64,000 nt of DNA, taken from assembly GCA_963693365.1 (NCBI GenBank), contig CAVNZM010000017.1, positions 3,100,001 through 3,164,000 on the forward strand, written 5' to 3'. Position numbers and translations under genes: made by a program. Within the stretch, counting starts at the first letter, position 1. Each line of letters opens with the position of its first letter. This stretch comes from Amoebidium appalachense (Eukaryota; Ichthyosporea). Below, piece after piece: positions 1-11,061 of this stretch. Under the pieces are notes generated by a model that ran no database searches, had not been told where the DNA came from, and was given only the letters and a program-made list of their open reading frames with translations.

Positions 1-836
1 ACCCAAAACGACTTTGTTCCTCCATTGGCAGGACTAGAAAAAAAGAAAGCGGTCTAAACGGTCGCGAGAGTGTAAGGAAAAATCGGACCGCCTGCAGCGA
101 ACGTAAAGCTCATCGCAGCGCGTGCACACCGTCAGTACGTGTGAGCCACGGTAACTAAGCCTAAATGAAAGAAAGTGCAAAGCATGCATAGTAGTGAAGG
201 AGGTACCGCACCGAATGATGTTTGGTCCCTGCCTTCTTTGTTGCCAACACTTTGCAACAACGAGTCTTTCATAGTAAACTTTAGCTTTTGCTTCGGATGT
301 TTTTTTGGCCCCCCCTCCCCCCCCCCCCTTCCGGCCCGGCCCCCCCCCCCCCCCCCTGCGGCGGATCTCAACCAAGGCATGGACCCATGATTCCGATATC
401 GCAGACGTCCATTAAAGTTGGCACTTGGGCAAGGCCTTTAATACACTTCCCTCTCGCGTGCCCATGTGGAAGCGGGGCCCCTCGTTGCTCTGCACCCAGT
501 AGACAGATTATACACAAAAACATATTCTAACCGAGATTGGGCCCACTAGATCGTTTATTCCAGAATTTCCAGCAACAGATGTGCCAATGGATGGGCCCAA
601 TTGTACCAGTATGATCAGATCTGACTTTGCCAGCCTCACGCGCCGGCCCGTGCAGGCTGAGGGGCACATGCGCACGCAGGTGTTCACTGACCGTGCCCTA
701 TCTATGCCAGGCTGCCAGGCAGTGCCAGCATGCTCCATCAATGGCACTTGCTGATAGATTGCAAAGTTTTTTACATTCTTCTATTTTAGGCATACGTACG
801 CACTGTACCATCACATGCAGCACAGTAATACACAGT

Positions 837-940
837 GTACTGTGTGATACGGCAATATATGTGGGGCCATTGATGTTTTTTTTTTTATATACTGTGTGAT
901 ACGGCAATATATGTGGGACCATTGATGTTTTATTTTTTTA
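837..940. repeat. two-copy tandem repeat, about 50 bp unit
   Basis: The unit ACTGTGTGATACGGCAATAT plus about 30 further bases, ending in a T-run, occurs twice back to back, with one G/A difference and a change in T-run length. It lies just left of the direct repeat at 925-1091. Bases 1-836 contain a poly-C stretch near 308-357 and otherwise nothing I recognise. Confidence 0.8.
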
Positions 941-1091
941 TCGTACTATTTAGGATCAGAGTAAGATAGGAAAGACCGCGTGCCCCGCATCAGTTTGGTA
1001 GCTACTGGAATGCAAGATCTAACCAGTTCGGTTTCACCAAATTAGATCCACTAATCATCGTTAGGCACTAAAACGCGCAAATCGACAAATG
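925..1091 (+). repeat. left copy of a ~165-bp direct repeat flanking duplication copy A
   Basis: From the T-run to ACAAATGG this segment is repeated almost base for base at 5262-5433. The left copy runs directly into duplicated copy A, and the right copy follows its far end. It is much too long for a transposon target-site duplication and looks like a by-product of the duplication or of recombination. No coding capacity is visible. Confidence 0.85.
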
Positions 1092-2200
1092 GCCAGGGGA
1101 TTTCACAGCGGGTGCGCTCGCGCTTCCAAAAAAATGTCGCACTGTGGAGTGTGGACTGGCAGAAACACAGCAGTGCACACTTTTTATTGACCTCGATGAA
1201 AAAGAAATCTGCAGATAGTCCGTTTCTATCCTATAATTGCTTGGTTGAACGCTGGAGTATCTGAAAAGGTAACAGAACCAGCAGACAGGCAGAGGTACAC
1301 CAAGTTTCACACTCACAGATCTTGAAACCACATCTGGGGATCCGTTGGTCAGGGTTGGATTGCTAAGCCCATTGCACTTAAACGAACTAACGTTGTTGTT
1401 TGACGTTTTGGAAGAGCACTTGCTGCATAACTTCCTTGGGGAAATTCTTCGCAAGGTAAACAATAGTAACTATCAGCACTTCAGGTAAAGCACCTTTTAA
1501 GATGTGCAAAACGACTTCCAACTTCACAGGTCCCATCGCCCATCCGCGTGCCGCCACCCAATCGCACATGCAGTGGATGCCCAAACAGAAAAGACAAACG
1601 ACTCAAGTGAAGTCACAGGATTCCTTGCTCGCGGCCGCAGCAGGCGCGACCTTCTTCTTCCAGTCAGAAGCGAGGGGGGCAATAGACGTCGACACTTCAC
1701 TGTCCGCAGCCGATGCAAACCCAAGGATGGTGAACCCACAACAGATGTTGTGCAAAGGGGATGGCCACCATTGCAAGACTGTCAGTGAGTCAAGCACGCT
1801 TCAAGTTGACCTGTGCTTGTTGATAAACGACACGAATTCCTCCTCTGGAACATCTTCGGATTCGGGAAGCAGCAACAGTAAAACTTGCGTCGATGGTGAC
1901 AGAGATGGGGAATCTCTGCACCATGTCAATAAACAAATCGAAGCTCAACAGGACGAGGGCCCAATTGTGAGCTTCAAGCCACGGCACCTGAACACATCCA
2001 GGCACAGGCGGCACGGTGACCTGCGGAGTACCTACGGCATAAGTGCACACAGTAGCAACGGGGTTGGGCGGCGCACACTTGCTGCGTGCATGGTGGATGA
2101 CGTCACTCAGGTCACAACAGCCGCGGCATATGCGAGGGGGAGGCTTCTGCAGACGGCCGTGTGCGAGGTGGCTGAGGAGATGGAGTGCGAGGTTGCGTAG
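1091..2200 (+). pseudogene. duplicated gene of unknown function, copy A (frameshifted)
   Basis: I do not recognise this protein. The best model has three exons: exon 1 from about 1091 to 1484, exon 2 at 1530-1784 and exon 3 at 1879-2200 (TAG stop). Phases agree across a 45-base intron (GTAAAG...ACAG) and a 94-base intron that starts with a perfect GTGAGT. Exon 1 encodes a helical, charged segment with the motifs ALWSVDWQKHSS and LEYLKRQQNQQ. Exon 2 is basic and Arg/Ser-rich. Exon 3 ends in an acidic AEEMECEVA tail. One T is missing near 1252 compared with copy B, which breaks exon 1. An alternative reading is an unspliced 232-residue ORF from 1502 to 2200; it would keep the same C-terminus. 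The true start is unclear. Confidence 0.5.
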
Positions 2201-2310
2201 AGTGAGTCAACGGCCGTGGACAGTTCTCTCGGTTGCGGCAAAGACTGTGCAGAGTCTGGTTTCAAATAGGTGTTGCGGTTTATGAGCTTTCCTTTTTTTT
2301 TTTCTTTTTT

Positions 2311-2353
<43 letters not shown>

Positions 2354-3140
2354 TATGGGGGATACATATGTGTCCCCAATCAACCACTATTATCGACATG
2401 GGCGGCAGCAATGACGTGTCGCACGAAAATAGCTATAATAATGATTCAGCTCAACGAATATTCGAGTATAAATCATTCAGCAGCATAGCCTATGTACTAT
2501 GATACAAGTATATAAACGGCGCACCTTAACCATGATGTGGTGATGATATCAAGGTTATGCCGCATTAAAATTTTGTACCATGTATTGCCACGGTGACTCG
2601 AGTTGATTGGTCAAAAGTCACGTGGTGCTTGGCAATGTGTATTAATATTGAAGTGCACGTGGATTTGATACTAAGTATACTGTATGTGACTTGTACAATC
2701 ATTACATAACTGTGTAAAGCACTTGGCAATTGTAAATCTAGCACTAGTAGTCGATGATGCATGAAAACGTTGGCTGTCGTCTACTGAGCATGGCTTTTGT
2801 GCAAATGTGATATATATAGTGGACGAGGTTGGCAAGCTGCGCATGCAGCTAAGAAATAGTGAATGTATCAATCGAGTCAAAGGCTGCTGTACAGTATAGT
2901 GATACATCGCCGGATACGTATATATATCATATATATATACTATTATATATGGGGTTTACGCTGTTTACTCGAGGCAAAGAGAAAACAGTCTCAGGTATGG
3001 GGGGGGTTTTGCTCGGAATATCCCCTCAGCGGTATATCATGATCACGTACATAGATGTCGGGTGATGACTATATATCAGGGTTTACTTTCTCTACGAGAC
3101 ACCATAAAGACTAAGAGAAATCAATTAGTTGGGGTTCCCC

Positions 3141-3159
3141 GTTTTTTTTTTTTTTTTTT

Positions 3160-3215
<56 letters not shown>

Positions 3216-3245
3216 GGCTCCCCTGGGACACTCGGTATCAGCTGG

Positions 3246-3312
<67 letters not shown>
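3141..3312. repeat. T-run/G-run followed by (GT)n microsatellite
   Basis: About 29 T, then about 45 G, a short unique stretch, and about 32 GT units turning into GC repeats. All of this lies inside the R1 copy. The inverted copy at 29880-30040 has A-runs and (CA)n at the same places. Confidence 0.95.
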
Positions 3313-3314
<2 letters not shown>

Positions 3315-3470
3315 CGCGCGCGTGCGCTAGAATTTTGTAGTGATGTGTTTCTCAAGCCAATCAATACATCTAATAAACAGGTCGTAGTTACGCGTGTTTA
3401 GTATAAAATCAAGGCCCGTTGTAATTTACAGGTAGGCTATCTTTCTGGGTGTCTGTTGTGAATGTGACGT

Positions 3471-3537
3471 GTGTGTGTTGCGGGATTATGTGGTCTATCA
3501 AACTACATAGACCACATAATACCGCAACACACACACA
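3471..3537. repeat. inverted repeat (hairpin) at the edge of the R1 insertion
   Basis: Left arm: GTGTGTGTTGCGG then ATTATGTGGTCTAT. Right arm: its reverse complement after a loop of about six bases, with one mismatch. The full-length copy at 29700-29740 reads straight through this point, so the second arm was added when this copy was made. Confidence 0.85.
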
Positions 3538-4224
3538 CTATATATATTGCCTGATCTGTGATAAAAATATAAACTTATATAAGTGCAGTAAATCCATTTG
3601 ACTATGATTGATTAGCCAGTTCGACGGCGTTAAATATATTATTAAGGTCCGCTTTGAATGTCACGGGTACTGAGTAGCCTCATAAAATAAGGTATCCGTG
3701 TAAGTAGGCAGTGACGTTGATATACTGTGATAAATGATTCAATATAGACCACAACTTAAGCAGAGTGTTACCTTCCGCAAACAAGTGACTGATAAACTGT
3801 CGGTCCTACGTAATTAATTTTATTCCTCTTTACCAATCGAGCGTACCAGGTCACGGGCTAGGTACTGGTTGGCAATGCGGGCTACTGTGATAACATGTGA
3901 TGGTTAGTAAGATGATCTGCATTCTAAGCAAAGTTTGCATAATAGTACAGTATGTGTTAAATTGGGTCTATTGGTACATGTGTTTCACTTTCTAGGGCGG
4001 TCCCCACGGCACAATTATGAGGTTGTTTCCATTTCAATTGCTATCATGGCCATGGTTGGCATGCCGGGAAATACTGATTCCAGCTGGCTACTCGTAAATT
4101 CGCCCACTGATTTGTGTCATTCGGGTGCTTCGGCACACACACACGCACACTTGCGCAGGCATGCACATGCATTGGTCAAGACGCCCACCGTACAAACATG
4201 CACGTCTGTCTATATGTGAGCGGT

Positions 4225-4258
<34 letters not shown>

Positions 4259-5095
4259 GGCGCTCGCATGTCACGAGTGTGTGTGTGGTCTGTGTGTGTG
4301 TGCATGCATTACAGCACCGGGTCCCAGTGTGTGGGCACACACACACACACACTCTCTCTCTCTCTCTCAGAGTCCCCCCCCCCCCCCCCCCCCCCCCCTT
4401 CTATCTCTCTCTGTCTCTTTTTTTATTGGATGTGGTGGCTGGGTGGCCTCGACGGTGGTGGTGGCGGTGCGGGGGGAGGGGAGGGGGGGGGGGGGGGGTT
4501 CACATTTCAAGTTATTCGTGTGTGTGGGTAGTGGGTGGCCGGGTGGTGCAGCGGCAGAGAAGGAAAAAAGCAGTGCGGGGGAAGAAGGGGGGGGGGGGGG
4601 GGGGGGGGGGGGAGGAGCGGGGGAGGAGGGCCGGGGCTCTGCAAGACACACTGGAATCACACCCGTAAACTCTTTATGCTTTTACTGTGCTTCGGGTATT
4701 ATGCACGATTCATACCTTCTCGCCCCAAGCGATCAACGGGGGGAAACATTACGGAGTCCTGAAATAAACATCGATCCCACACACAACACTAAACGACGTT
4801 AAAATCAGGTGGGTAGGCACAGTTCATTCCCATCCTCCCACTAAGCCTGCTTAGTCAGAAAAGTGGTATCCCCCTTCCCCTTCCCCAAACAACAACAACA
4901 AAAAAAAAAAAAAAGGGAAAAGAAAGGAAGAAAAGAAAGGAAGAAACAAAAACCTACCCCCCCTCCCCCCGCTCCCCCCCCCCTCCCCCCTCCCCCCTCC
5001 CCCCCACCCACCCACCCACCCGCCTCCCAACCCCACCAAAAACAATGCAAATAACAAACACGGAATCGGAAACAATATCTAAATACCCCCCCCCC

Positions 5096-5133
5096 CCCTC
5101 CCCCCACCACCCCCCGGCCCCCCCCCCCCCCCC

Positions 5134-5194
<61 letters not shown>
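5096..5194. repeat. poly-C tract, about 100 bp
   Basis: Almost pure C with a few GG interruptions, at the right end of duplication copy A. It has no coding value. Confidence 0.95.
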
Positions 5195-5196
<2 letters not shown>

Positions 5197-5261
5197 CGGA
5201 TCTCACAAATCAACCCCCTAGTGCATGCCCCACCTGCTTGAACTTCCTTGCAGCAGGCGAT

Positions 5262-5433
5262 TGATGTTTTTTTTTTTTTTTATCGTACTATTTAGGATCA
5301 GAGTAAGATAGGAAAGACCGCGTGCCCCGCATCAGTTTGGTAGCTACTGGAATGCAAGATCTAACCAGTTCGGTTTCACCAAATTAGATCCACTAATCAT
5401 CGTTAGGCACTAAAACGCGCAAATCGACAAATG
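5262..5433 (+). repeat. right copy of the ~165-bp direct repeat
   Basis: Matches 925-1091 from the T-run through GGATCAGAGTAAGATAGG to ACAAATGG. Beyond it, 5434-5625 is dominated by poly-C then poly-G, and 5626-6420 is AT-rich spacer with short GT runs. I see no supportable gene in that spacer. Confidence 0.85.
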
Positions 5434-5457
5434 GGGTTGCACCCTCGTTTCCCAAGC

Positions 5458-5503
<46 letters not shown>

Positions 5504-5580
5504 CCCCCCCCGCCCCCGCCCCCCGCCCCCGCCCAAAAATTTCGAGGTGGGAACGGGGGGGGGGGGGGGGGGGGGGGGGT

Positions 5581-5611
<31 letters not shown>

Positions 5612-6423
5612 GGGAGGGGGGGGGGGAATCCGAGTCTGCAGTGTGCTTGCCATTAATTTACGGTGTCATTATTAATAAAACAGCTGCAGCATGTGAAAGT
5701 GACCTGCAATCACTTCTACACATTATTATTATGGTATTTTGACTACGTAATGATATCATAGGTATTAAAAAGGCGAATGTCGCATGCATGGATGTATACA
5801 TAGTGTGTGCTTGACGTGTATGTGGTTGCGTGTGTGCATGTTCATGTGTGTGTGCCGTGTGTGTGCATTGAATGTGACAGCATACTCTACATACACCGTG
5901 ACATTACAGTTAAACTGTAAGTAACATTACAATCATAAACTACCACTCTGACATGCTGAACATTACTGGAAGTTAAATGTTACAACTAACACCTAACAAA
6001 CTGATTCTTAAGTTACTGTATTGACTAAGTCTTGGCATCATGATGCCAAATCCCATACTAATCGAACCTACTAGACATGCCCTACGTTTGCCACCTGACC
6101 CCAAAGCAGCTGGCAGCCACAATAACAATTAGAAAAATAAAAAACTACGTGGAGGGATTGGCTCACTTCCACCTATTATCCGTGACACTAAAACTGAGCA
6201 GGCGGATGCCAAAAGCGGTGACCAGAGCATACAACATGGCCTTGCACCTACAGCATTGCATGTAAGTATGACACAGATGGGGAGGGATTGCTAAAGTCAG
6301 TTGACAGACGCTACATTGTGCACTGGCTATCGTGCTCGGGTATGTGTGATAATAACTGGGGTGGAACGCTTGCGGATGGTGCGGGTGCTGGCTAGGGGGA
6401 ATCACCCCAGACTGTTGGGTGCT

Positions 6424-7104
6424 TTAGAATTCATCCGCCGAATCGGTTGACGAACTGGTGGGATCATGCTCCTGAGGGGCAACACCTGTGTTGGTGCTTG
6501 CACGTGAAAGGCCGCTGGGCTTGGCCTTCTTTGACGGGGCAGTCTGTGAATTACTCTGTGACTTCAGCCCACGTTTCGTGTTTCGTGCTCTCTCGCTTGC
6601 TTTCTCCGTAACTGTCCTAGCAGCGGCTTCCTTAGCCCTCGCGATTTCCTCCCTCACCTCGGCGGCCACCTGACTACGCAAACGTCTTTCCTTCTCAATG
6701 TGTTCTATTTTTGACTTGATTTGTTTCAATGTTTTGGAAAGGATGGCATCCAGCCCCACACCCTCCTCGTTGCCCTCCAATGCTGCATGGTAATGTGCAA
6801 ATATGTCCTCCTCTGTTGCCGGCAACTTTTGTTCCGCAAGCGAAATAACAATACTTTCAATCAACGCGGTCTCCGCATCCGACCATCTACCCGAACGTAC
6901 CTCCTCGCCCACAGACACATAATACTCCAAACCATTCTGATCTGTGGTTCGTGTTTGCGTGAATCGTGCGCGCCGCCTTTGCGTTGGAACCGTGGCAGTG
7001 GCCTTGCCCCTGGTGGCTGTTGTGTTGGCCGTATGGGTGGTGTTGGACCCATCACCACTTCTCAGGGAAAGGTTCCCCCCTTCGCCGGATAAATGCAGCT
7101 GCAT
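6424..7104 (-). CDS. hypothetical protein with SANT/Myb-like segment and coiled coil
   Basis: A 226-residue ORF from ATG at 7104. Residues 1-50 are Thr/Ser-rich and basic. RSGRWSDAETALIESIV at about 70-86 resembles the first helix of a SANT/Myb-like or trihelix DNA-binding segment. Residues about 120-175 are strongly charged and helical, likely a coiled coil. SKKAKP at about 191 could be a nuclear signal, and the tail is Ser/Asp-rich. Regular codon use and a purposeful domain order argue that it is real. The ORF also stays open upstream of this ATG, but there it runs into (CA)n and poly-C sequence, so I chose the ATG. It lies downstream of the OTU gene on the same strand. It could be a separate gene or a terminal exon, although the splice phases I could test do not fit a direct join. 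Confidence 0.55.
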   Translation of the reverse strand: MQLHLSGEGGNLSLRSGDGSNTTHTANTTATRGKATATVPTQRRRARFTQTRTTDQNGLEYYVSVGEEVRSGRWSDAETALIESIVISLAEQKLPATEEDIFAHYHAALEGNEEGVGLDAILSKTLKQIKSKIEHIEKERRLRSQVAAEVREEIARAKEAAARTVTEKASERARNTKRGLKSQSNSQTAPSKKAKPSGLSRASTNTGVAPQEHDPTSSSTDSADEF

Positions 7105-7329
7105 GGTAGACGGGCGACCTGGACGGTTTGGCTCTGGCCGCTGTCCATGACTGCATGTGTATGTGCGTTTGTGTGTGCGTGTGAATGCGCGCGCACGTGT
7201 ACACATGTGTGTTTGTGTGTGCGTGCGCACACGTGCTCTGTGGGTGCGTGCGTGCGTGGATTCGTGCACCTGTGCATCTATCCACACACGTGTATGCATG
7301 GACCATGATGCGCGGATGCATTGTGTGTG

Positions 7330-7347
7330 TGTGTGTGTGTGTGGTGT

Positions 7348-7379
<32 letters not shown>
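7330..7379. repeat. (GT)n then poly-G tract
   Basis: A short GT run followed by about 36 G, upstream (minus-strand sense) of the SANT-like ORF. Further poly-G runs lie at 7567-7626. Confidence 0.9.
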
Positions 7380-7750
7380 GGGGGGGCTGTGTGTGTGCGT
7401 GCACACGTGCATGCGTGTGTGTGTTTAAGTTTGTGTATGGTGTGCGGGTGTGCAGGTGGTGAGCAGTGGGGAAGGTGGGGGGGGAGGAGGAGGGGTTAGA
7501 CATCATGAAACGACGGATACAGGAGGGGGAGGGGATTGGGAGAGGGGGCTTTTCTTTCCCCCTCCCGGGGGGGGGGGGGGGGGGAGGGGAGGGGGGAAAG
7601 AGGGGGGGGGGGGGGGGGGGGGGGGGAATAAAGAGAGGGACAAGCAGAAATACCTGGATTTGGCCAAGTTAAGGTTTCGATTATAAAGTACCAAGTGTGG
7701 GCAAATAGAGGATGCAAAAGAAGAAAAGTAGCAAATGCATATCATACGGC

Positions 7751-9044
7751 TCACCTGTTGCCACAATTCTCACACCTGCATGCCTGGGTGCATGCCCGCT
7801 TGTTCTTTGCGCATATGCAACGCTCATGCCCATCGTATGCCTGCACTTTTCCCCCGCCGTTCTTAAAACCACAAAAAAAACGTGTTCTATCCTTACTGTT
7901 TCTATTACAGCTGCAGCCCTTGGCGGGCAACCCACCGAACGTGTCAGTTGTGTTAGCGTTAGACGCCAACTCCGTCGAGTTTTCCGTGTCAACTGAGTGT
8001 GATGTCTGTGTTTGGTTGTTGTCCGAGATTTTGTTCGCATGCGACAAGCGAGGTATTACCACTGAGTAATGATCTGCTGCACCGTTAAGTGATACGGGTA
8101 TGGCAATGTTGGGTTCGATGACGGTGGGTGGAGTGACCGCAACTACACCGTGATTGGCAATCGTGCTAAAAATGGTTATTGGTATGCGGAGTGCGTTGGC
8201 TAAGCCCAGCACCATCGCGTCACCGGCTGCAGAAGCAAAATGGGCGCACCGAGGACAGCGGAAATCATCAGCTACGTATGCGAGGGTCACCCTTGAAAGG
8301 AATCCTTGGTATTCTGCTAGATTTCGCCGCCATTCGTTTACCATTAGTTCGCGTAGCCGTCCAATCGCCTCTATAGGCTCCATATTAGCTGTAAACCCCA
8401 ATGTGTTGAGGTGTTCACGGGTAGCTACATGACCGCTTTGTAGATACTGATTGATATAATGCCACACCGAATGAAACAAACAGTTGCCGTCAGCGGGTGT
8501 TTCCATAAGCTCCATTCTCCAGGCACCCAGAATTTGAAGAAGGCGTTGTTGCTGGACCTCAGGTGGCCCGGATATGTCCCTGTGTTGCACATCACAAGGA
8601 AGAATAAGCAAAGACAAGAAGTGGGAGGGTGACGTAGGGCAGTGGTGGTGGGGTGGGTGACAGTGGGGTGGGATTGGGGGGGGGGGGGGGGGGGGGGGGA
8701 GGGGGAAGAGAGAGAAAGACAGATTATGGGGAAGGCGGAAAGGCCGAGGAGCAGAACAAGGGAAACCTTGGCGTGTGTGTGTGTGTGCGTGTGTGGGTGG
8801 GTTGGGGTTGGGGGGGGGGGGTTGGGGGGGGGGGGGGGCATTAGATTATTAACAATTCTATAAGTGAATAAGAGTGTGTGCGCTCGTGGCTGCGAGGGGA
8901 GGGTGCATGCGTGCATGCATGGGTGCGTTCGTGTGTGCAGGTGTGTGAAAGGGGAGGGGTGTGTGTGTGGGGGGGGAGGGGGTTAGGCACTCTGAAGGGG
9001 GCCGGGCAGGTGTAAGGGAGTACTGATGAAGGAGGGGCTATGAA

Positions 9045-9079
<35 letters not shown>

Positions 9080-9439
9080 AGATGCAGATGCTTTCAAATA
9101 GGTGGAAGAGAAGCAGGGAGCTTCCAAAAAGGTAGGATGGAAGATATAGGTATACTATTAGAGAATAATGAGAATTAGGGGAGGTAAGAGGTAATGGAGG
9201 ACTTGAAAAGGAGGGACGAATGGGCAGAGGCCCTCCTGAGGGGGAGGGGGGGGGGGGAGGGGGGAACAGGACAGGCATAATAAGTGGGCCTGGGGAGGCA
9301 GGTTGTCTGACAAAAAACTGGTGTCACTTGGGTTGGAAGGAGAGATGGATTGATACGTGCAAGGAAGTAAGGAGGTGGAGCAGTTGGGAGGAAGAATTGT
9401 GGGAAGGAGGAGAGGGGGAGGGGGATGCACAAAAGGGGG

Positions 9440-9473
<34 letters not shown>

Positions 9474-9908
9474 GGGGAGGAAGGGGGATGGGGGAAAGGG
9501 GAGGAGGCCCTGCAGGGAAAGGGGGGGGAGAGGCGAGAGGGAGGGAGCGGGGGGGCGTTGGAGGGGAAGGGGGGGGGGGGGGGGGGGGGGGGTTCGGCAG
9601 GAAGCACCTGGCAAGCTGTATGTCTGCTGCCACGGCCTCGTCAAAGAACACTAGAGTGAAGAGCAGATGATCCGGGTCCTGTGCTGCTAAAGCAAACCCT
9701 TCGGAGCTGTGCACAGACCCAATCAGCTTGCGCATCGCACGCCGGGCGTTAAGCTTGCGGCCTGCTAGGCGCACACATGTTGACACGTTGAATGAACCGG
9801 GGCTCTCGTCACTTGACCCCTCATCGTCATCGTCAGAGCCATCACTGTCGAAAGACCCAACCTCCATACCACACTCAGGCAAGGAACGGTTGCCATTATT
9901 GCCATAAG
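7751..9908 (-). CDS. OTU-domain cysteine protease-like protein with C-terminal CXC cysteine cluster (two exons seen)
   Basis: The exon at 9908-9608 (acceptor CTCTGCAG, donor CAG|GTGCTT) joins in phase to the exon at 8579-7751. The first exon encodes an acidic Asp/Ser stretch and a helical segment. The second carries an OTU-type fold: the ADGNCLFHSV motif (plus positions 8480-8491) with the expected Asp and catalytic Cys, a GDAMVLGLANALRIPI stretch, and a DHY (8066-8074) with the expected His. OTU proteins remove ubiquitin or ubiquitin-like tags. The C-terminus holds paired cysteines (CSC, CIC, CRCENC) in the order of a tesmin/TSO1-like CXC zinc-binding module. OTU plus such a module often occurs in mobile-element proteins, so a host gene is not certain. 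The apparent stop TGA overlaps a consensus donor (AACAG|GTGAGC), so more exons may follow. The upstream exon is not defined. Confidence 0.7.
8680..9070. repeat. poly-G and GT-rich intron block
   Basis: Runs of 20-40 G alternate with short GT repeats between the two OTU-gene exons. On the gene's own strand this is poly-C/(CA)n upstream of the acceptor at 8580. Confidence 0.9.
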
Positions 9909-10012
9909 CTGCAGAGTGAACACAAAGACAGGGTGAGAGAATAGCTGGTCAATGGTTGCCAGGTCTATAAAGAACCCACTCCCAACCGAATCCCCCATCC
10001 AACCCCCCCCCC

Positions 10013-10043
<31 letters not shown>

Positions 10044-10449
10044 AACATACATACACACACACATACACACACACACACCGCCCACACCCTCCCCCACCCC
10101 CCCTCTTGCTCTCGGCCCCCCCCCCCCTGCCTAATTCTCCACTTCCCCCTTCTCCCTCTCCGTCCCACCCTCCCGCCCTTCCTCTTTACCGACTGCCCTC
10201 CTCTCTTTGCCCCTCTCTTTCTGTCTTTTCCGCCATCCCTCCCTCTACCCTTTCTCCCCCTCCCTCCTTCCCTCCAACCCTCCCACCCACCCATCCTTCC
10301 CTCCCTTTCTCCCTACCCTGACCTCTCCCCCTTCCCCCCTCCCCTGTCTTTAACATACACACACAGGCACACACATACACGCCCCCCCCCCCCCCCCTCC
10401 TCCCCCTTCTCTGTACCCACCCACCCACCCACCCACATTACACACACAA

Positions 10450-10498
<49 letters not shown>

Positions 10499-11061
10499 CA
10501 ACACACACACACACTCACTACACACACACAGGCACATACACACACAGACAAGCACACACCCACAGGCATACACCGTGACACACAGAAACTCTCTACCCAC
10601 TATCCTGTACTGCCTCTTGACTAATTGTATGCTTAAAGGGGAAGGGAGGGAAGGGGGAAAAGCGGAGGAGTGGGCTTTAAGTGGGTACACTGCACAGAAT
10701 GGTCACACAAAACATATGGAACACGTTGCCACACATACCCTATCGGGTGATAGCAACATATAAGAGGCAAGCCAAAGCAGAAAAGGCAGCATGCCATGCC
10801 AAACAGATCATGGGAGAGGCACAAAGGTCCATAAGATTAAGTGCAAGGGAAGGCCTGAGCGGTGAAGGCATTGGTATCCACAAGATGCAAAAGGACACAC
10901 CTAACGTATTACATAAAAAACAACTTCTAAAACGGAGGAACCACCTGTAAGGCCCAGAACAGAGAGACAGGGGAGGGGAGAGAAAAAGTGGAAAAGAGGC
11001 AGGGGGTGGTGGGGAGAGAGGGGGGGGGAGGGGGGGGGGGGGGGGAAGGGGGGGGAATCAC

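Larger units (their letters stand above)
2951..3539 (-). mobile_element. R1 element, 5'-truncated copy inserted in duplication copy A
   Basis: Absent from the matching site of copy B (around 13790), so this is an insertion or a precise loss. It starts with GGGGTTTACGCTGTTTAC. It contains the conserved R1 block, a T/G-run at 3141-3214, a (GT)n run at 3247-3306 and, on the minus strand, the last ~55 codons of the ORF found at 29196-29882, slightly altered. It ends in an inverted duplication of its own edge at 3471-3537. The insertion site is a TA-rich tract, so a target-site duplication cannot be defined. Confidence 0.75.
1085..5095 (+). repeat. segmental duplication, copy A
   Basis: This block matches 11975-15410 through coding, intergenic, microsatellite and poly-A/poly-C parts. 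The match is nearly base for base across the gene and good in the flanks. The main differences are homopolymer and microsatellite lengths and a ~590-base insertion (R1 element, 2951-3539) absent from copy B. Bases 2200-5095 hold no second gene that I can support, only low-complexity tracts and AT-rich spacer. Confidence 0.92.

Noticed and set aside
1502-2200. Unspliced 232-residue ORF
   Set aside because: The spliced model continues the open frame of exon 1 through two introns with good sites and matching phases. The unspliced ORF starts inside the likely 45-base intron. I keep it only as an alternative.
3062-3401. Long ORFs of Gly, Phe, Cys/Val repeats
   Set aside because: They are translations of T-runs, poly-G and (GT)n. 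The same happens at every such tract in the window, so I did not call any of them.
6077-6265. Plus-strand 62-codon ORF opposite the SANT-like gene flank
   Set aside because: Short, no recognisable motif and no supporting exon nearby.
10681-10950. Plus-strand ORF of 89 codons with charged sequence and a GTAAG donor at its end
   Set aside because: It looks slightly protein-like, but I found no partner exon, family or start context. It lies between minus-strand exons. Left uncalled.
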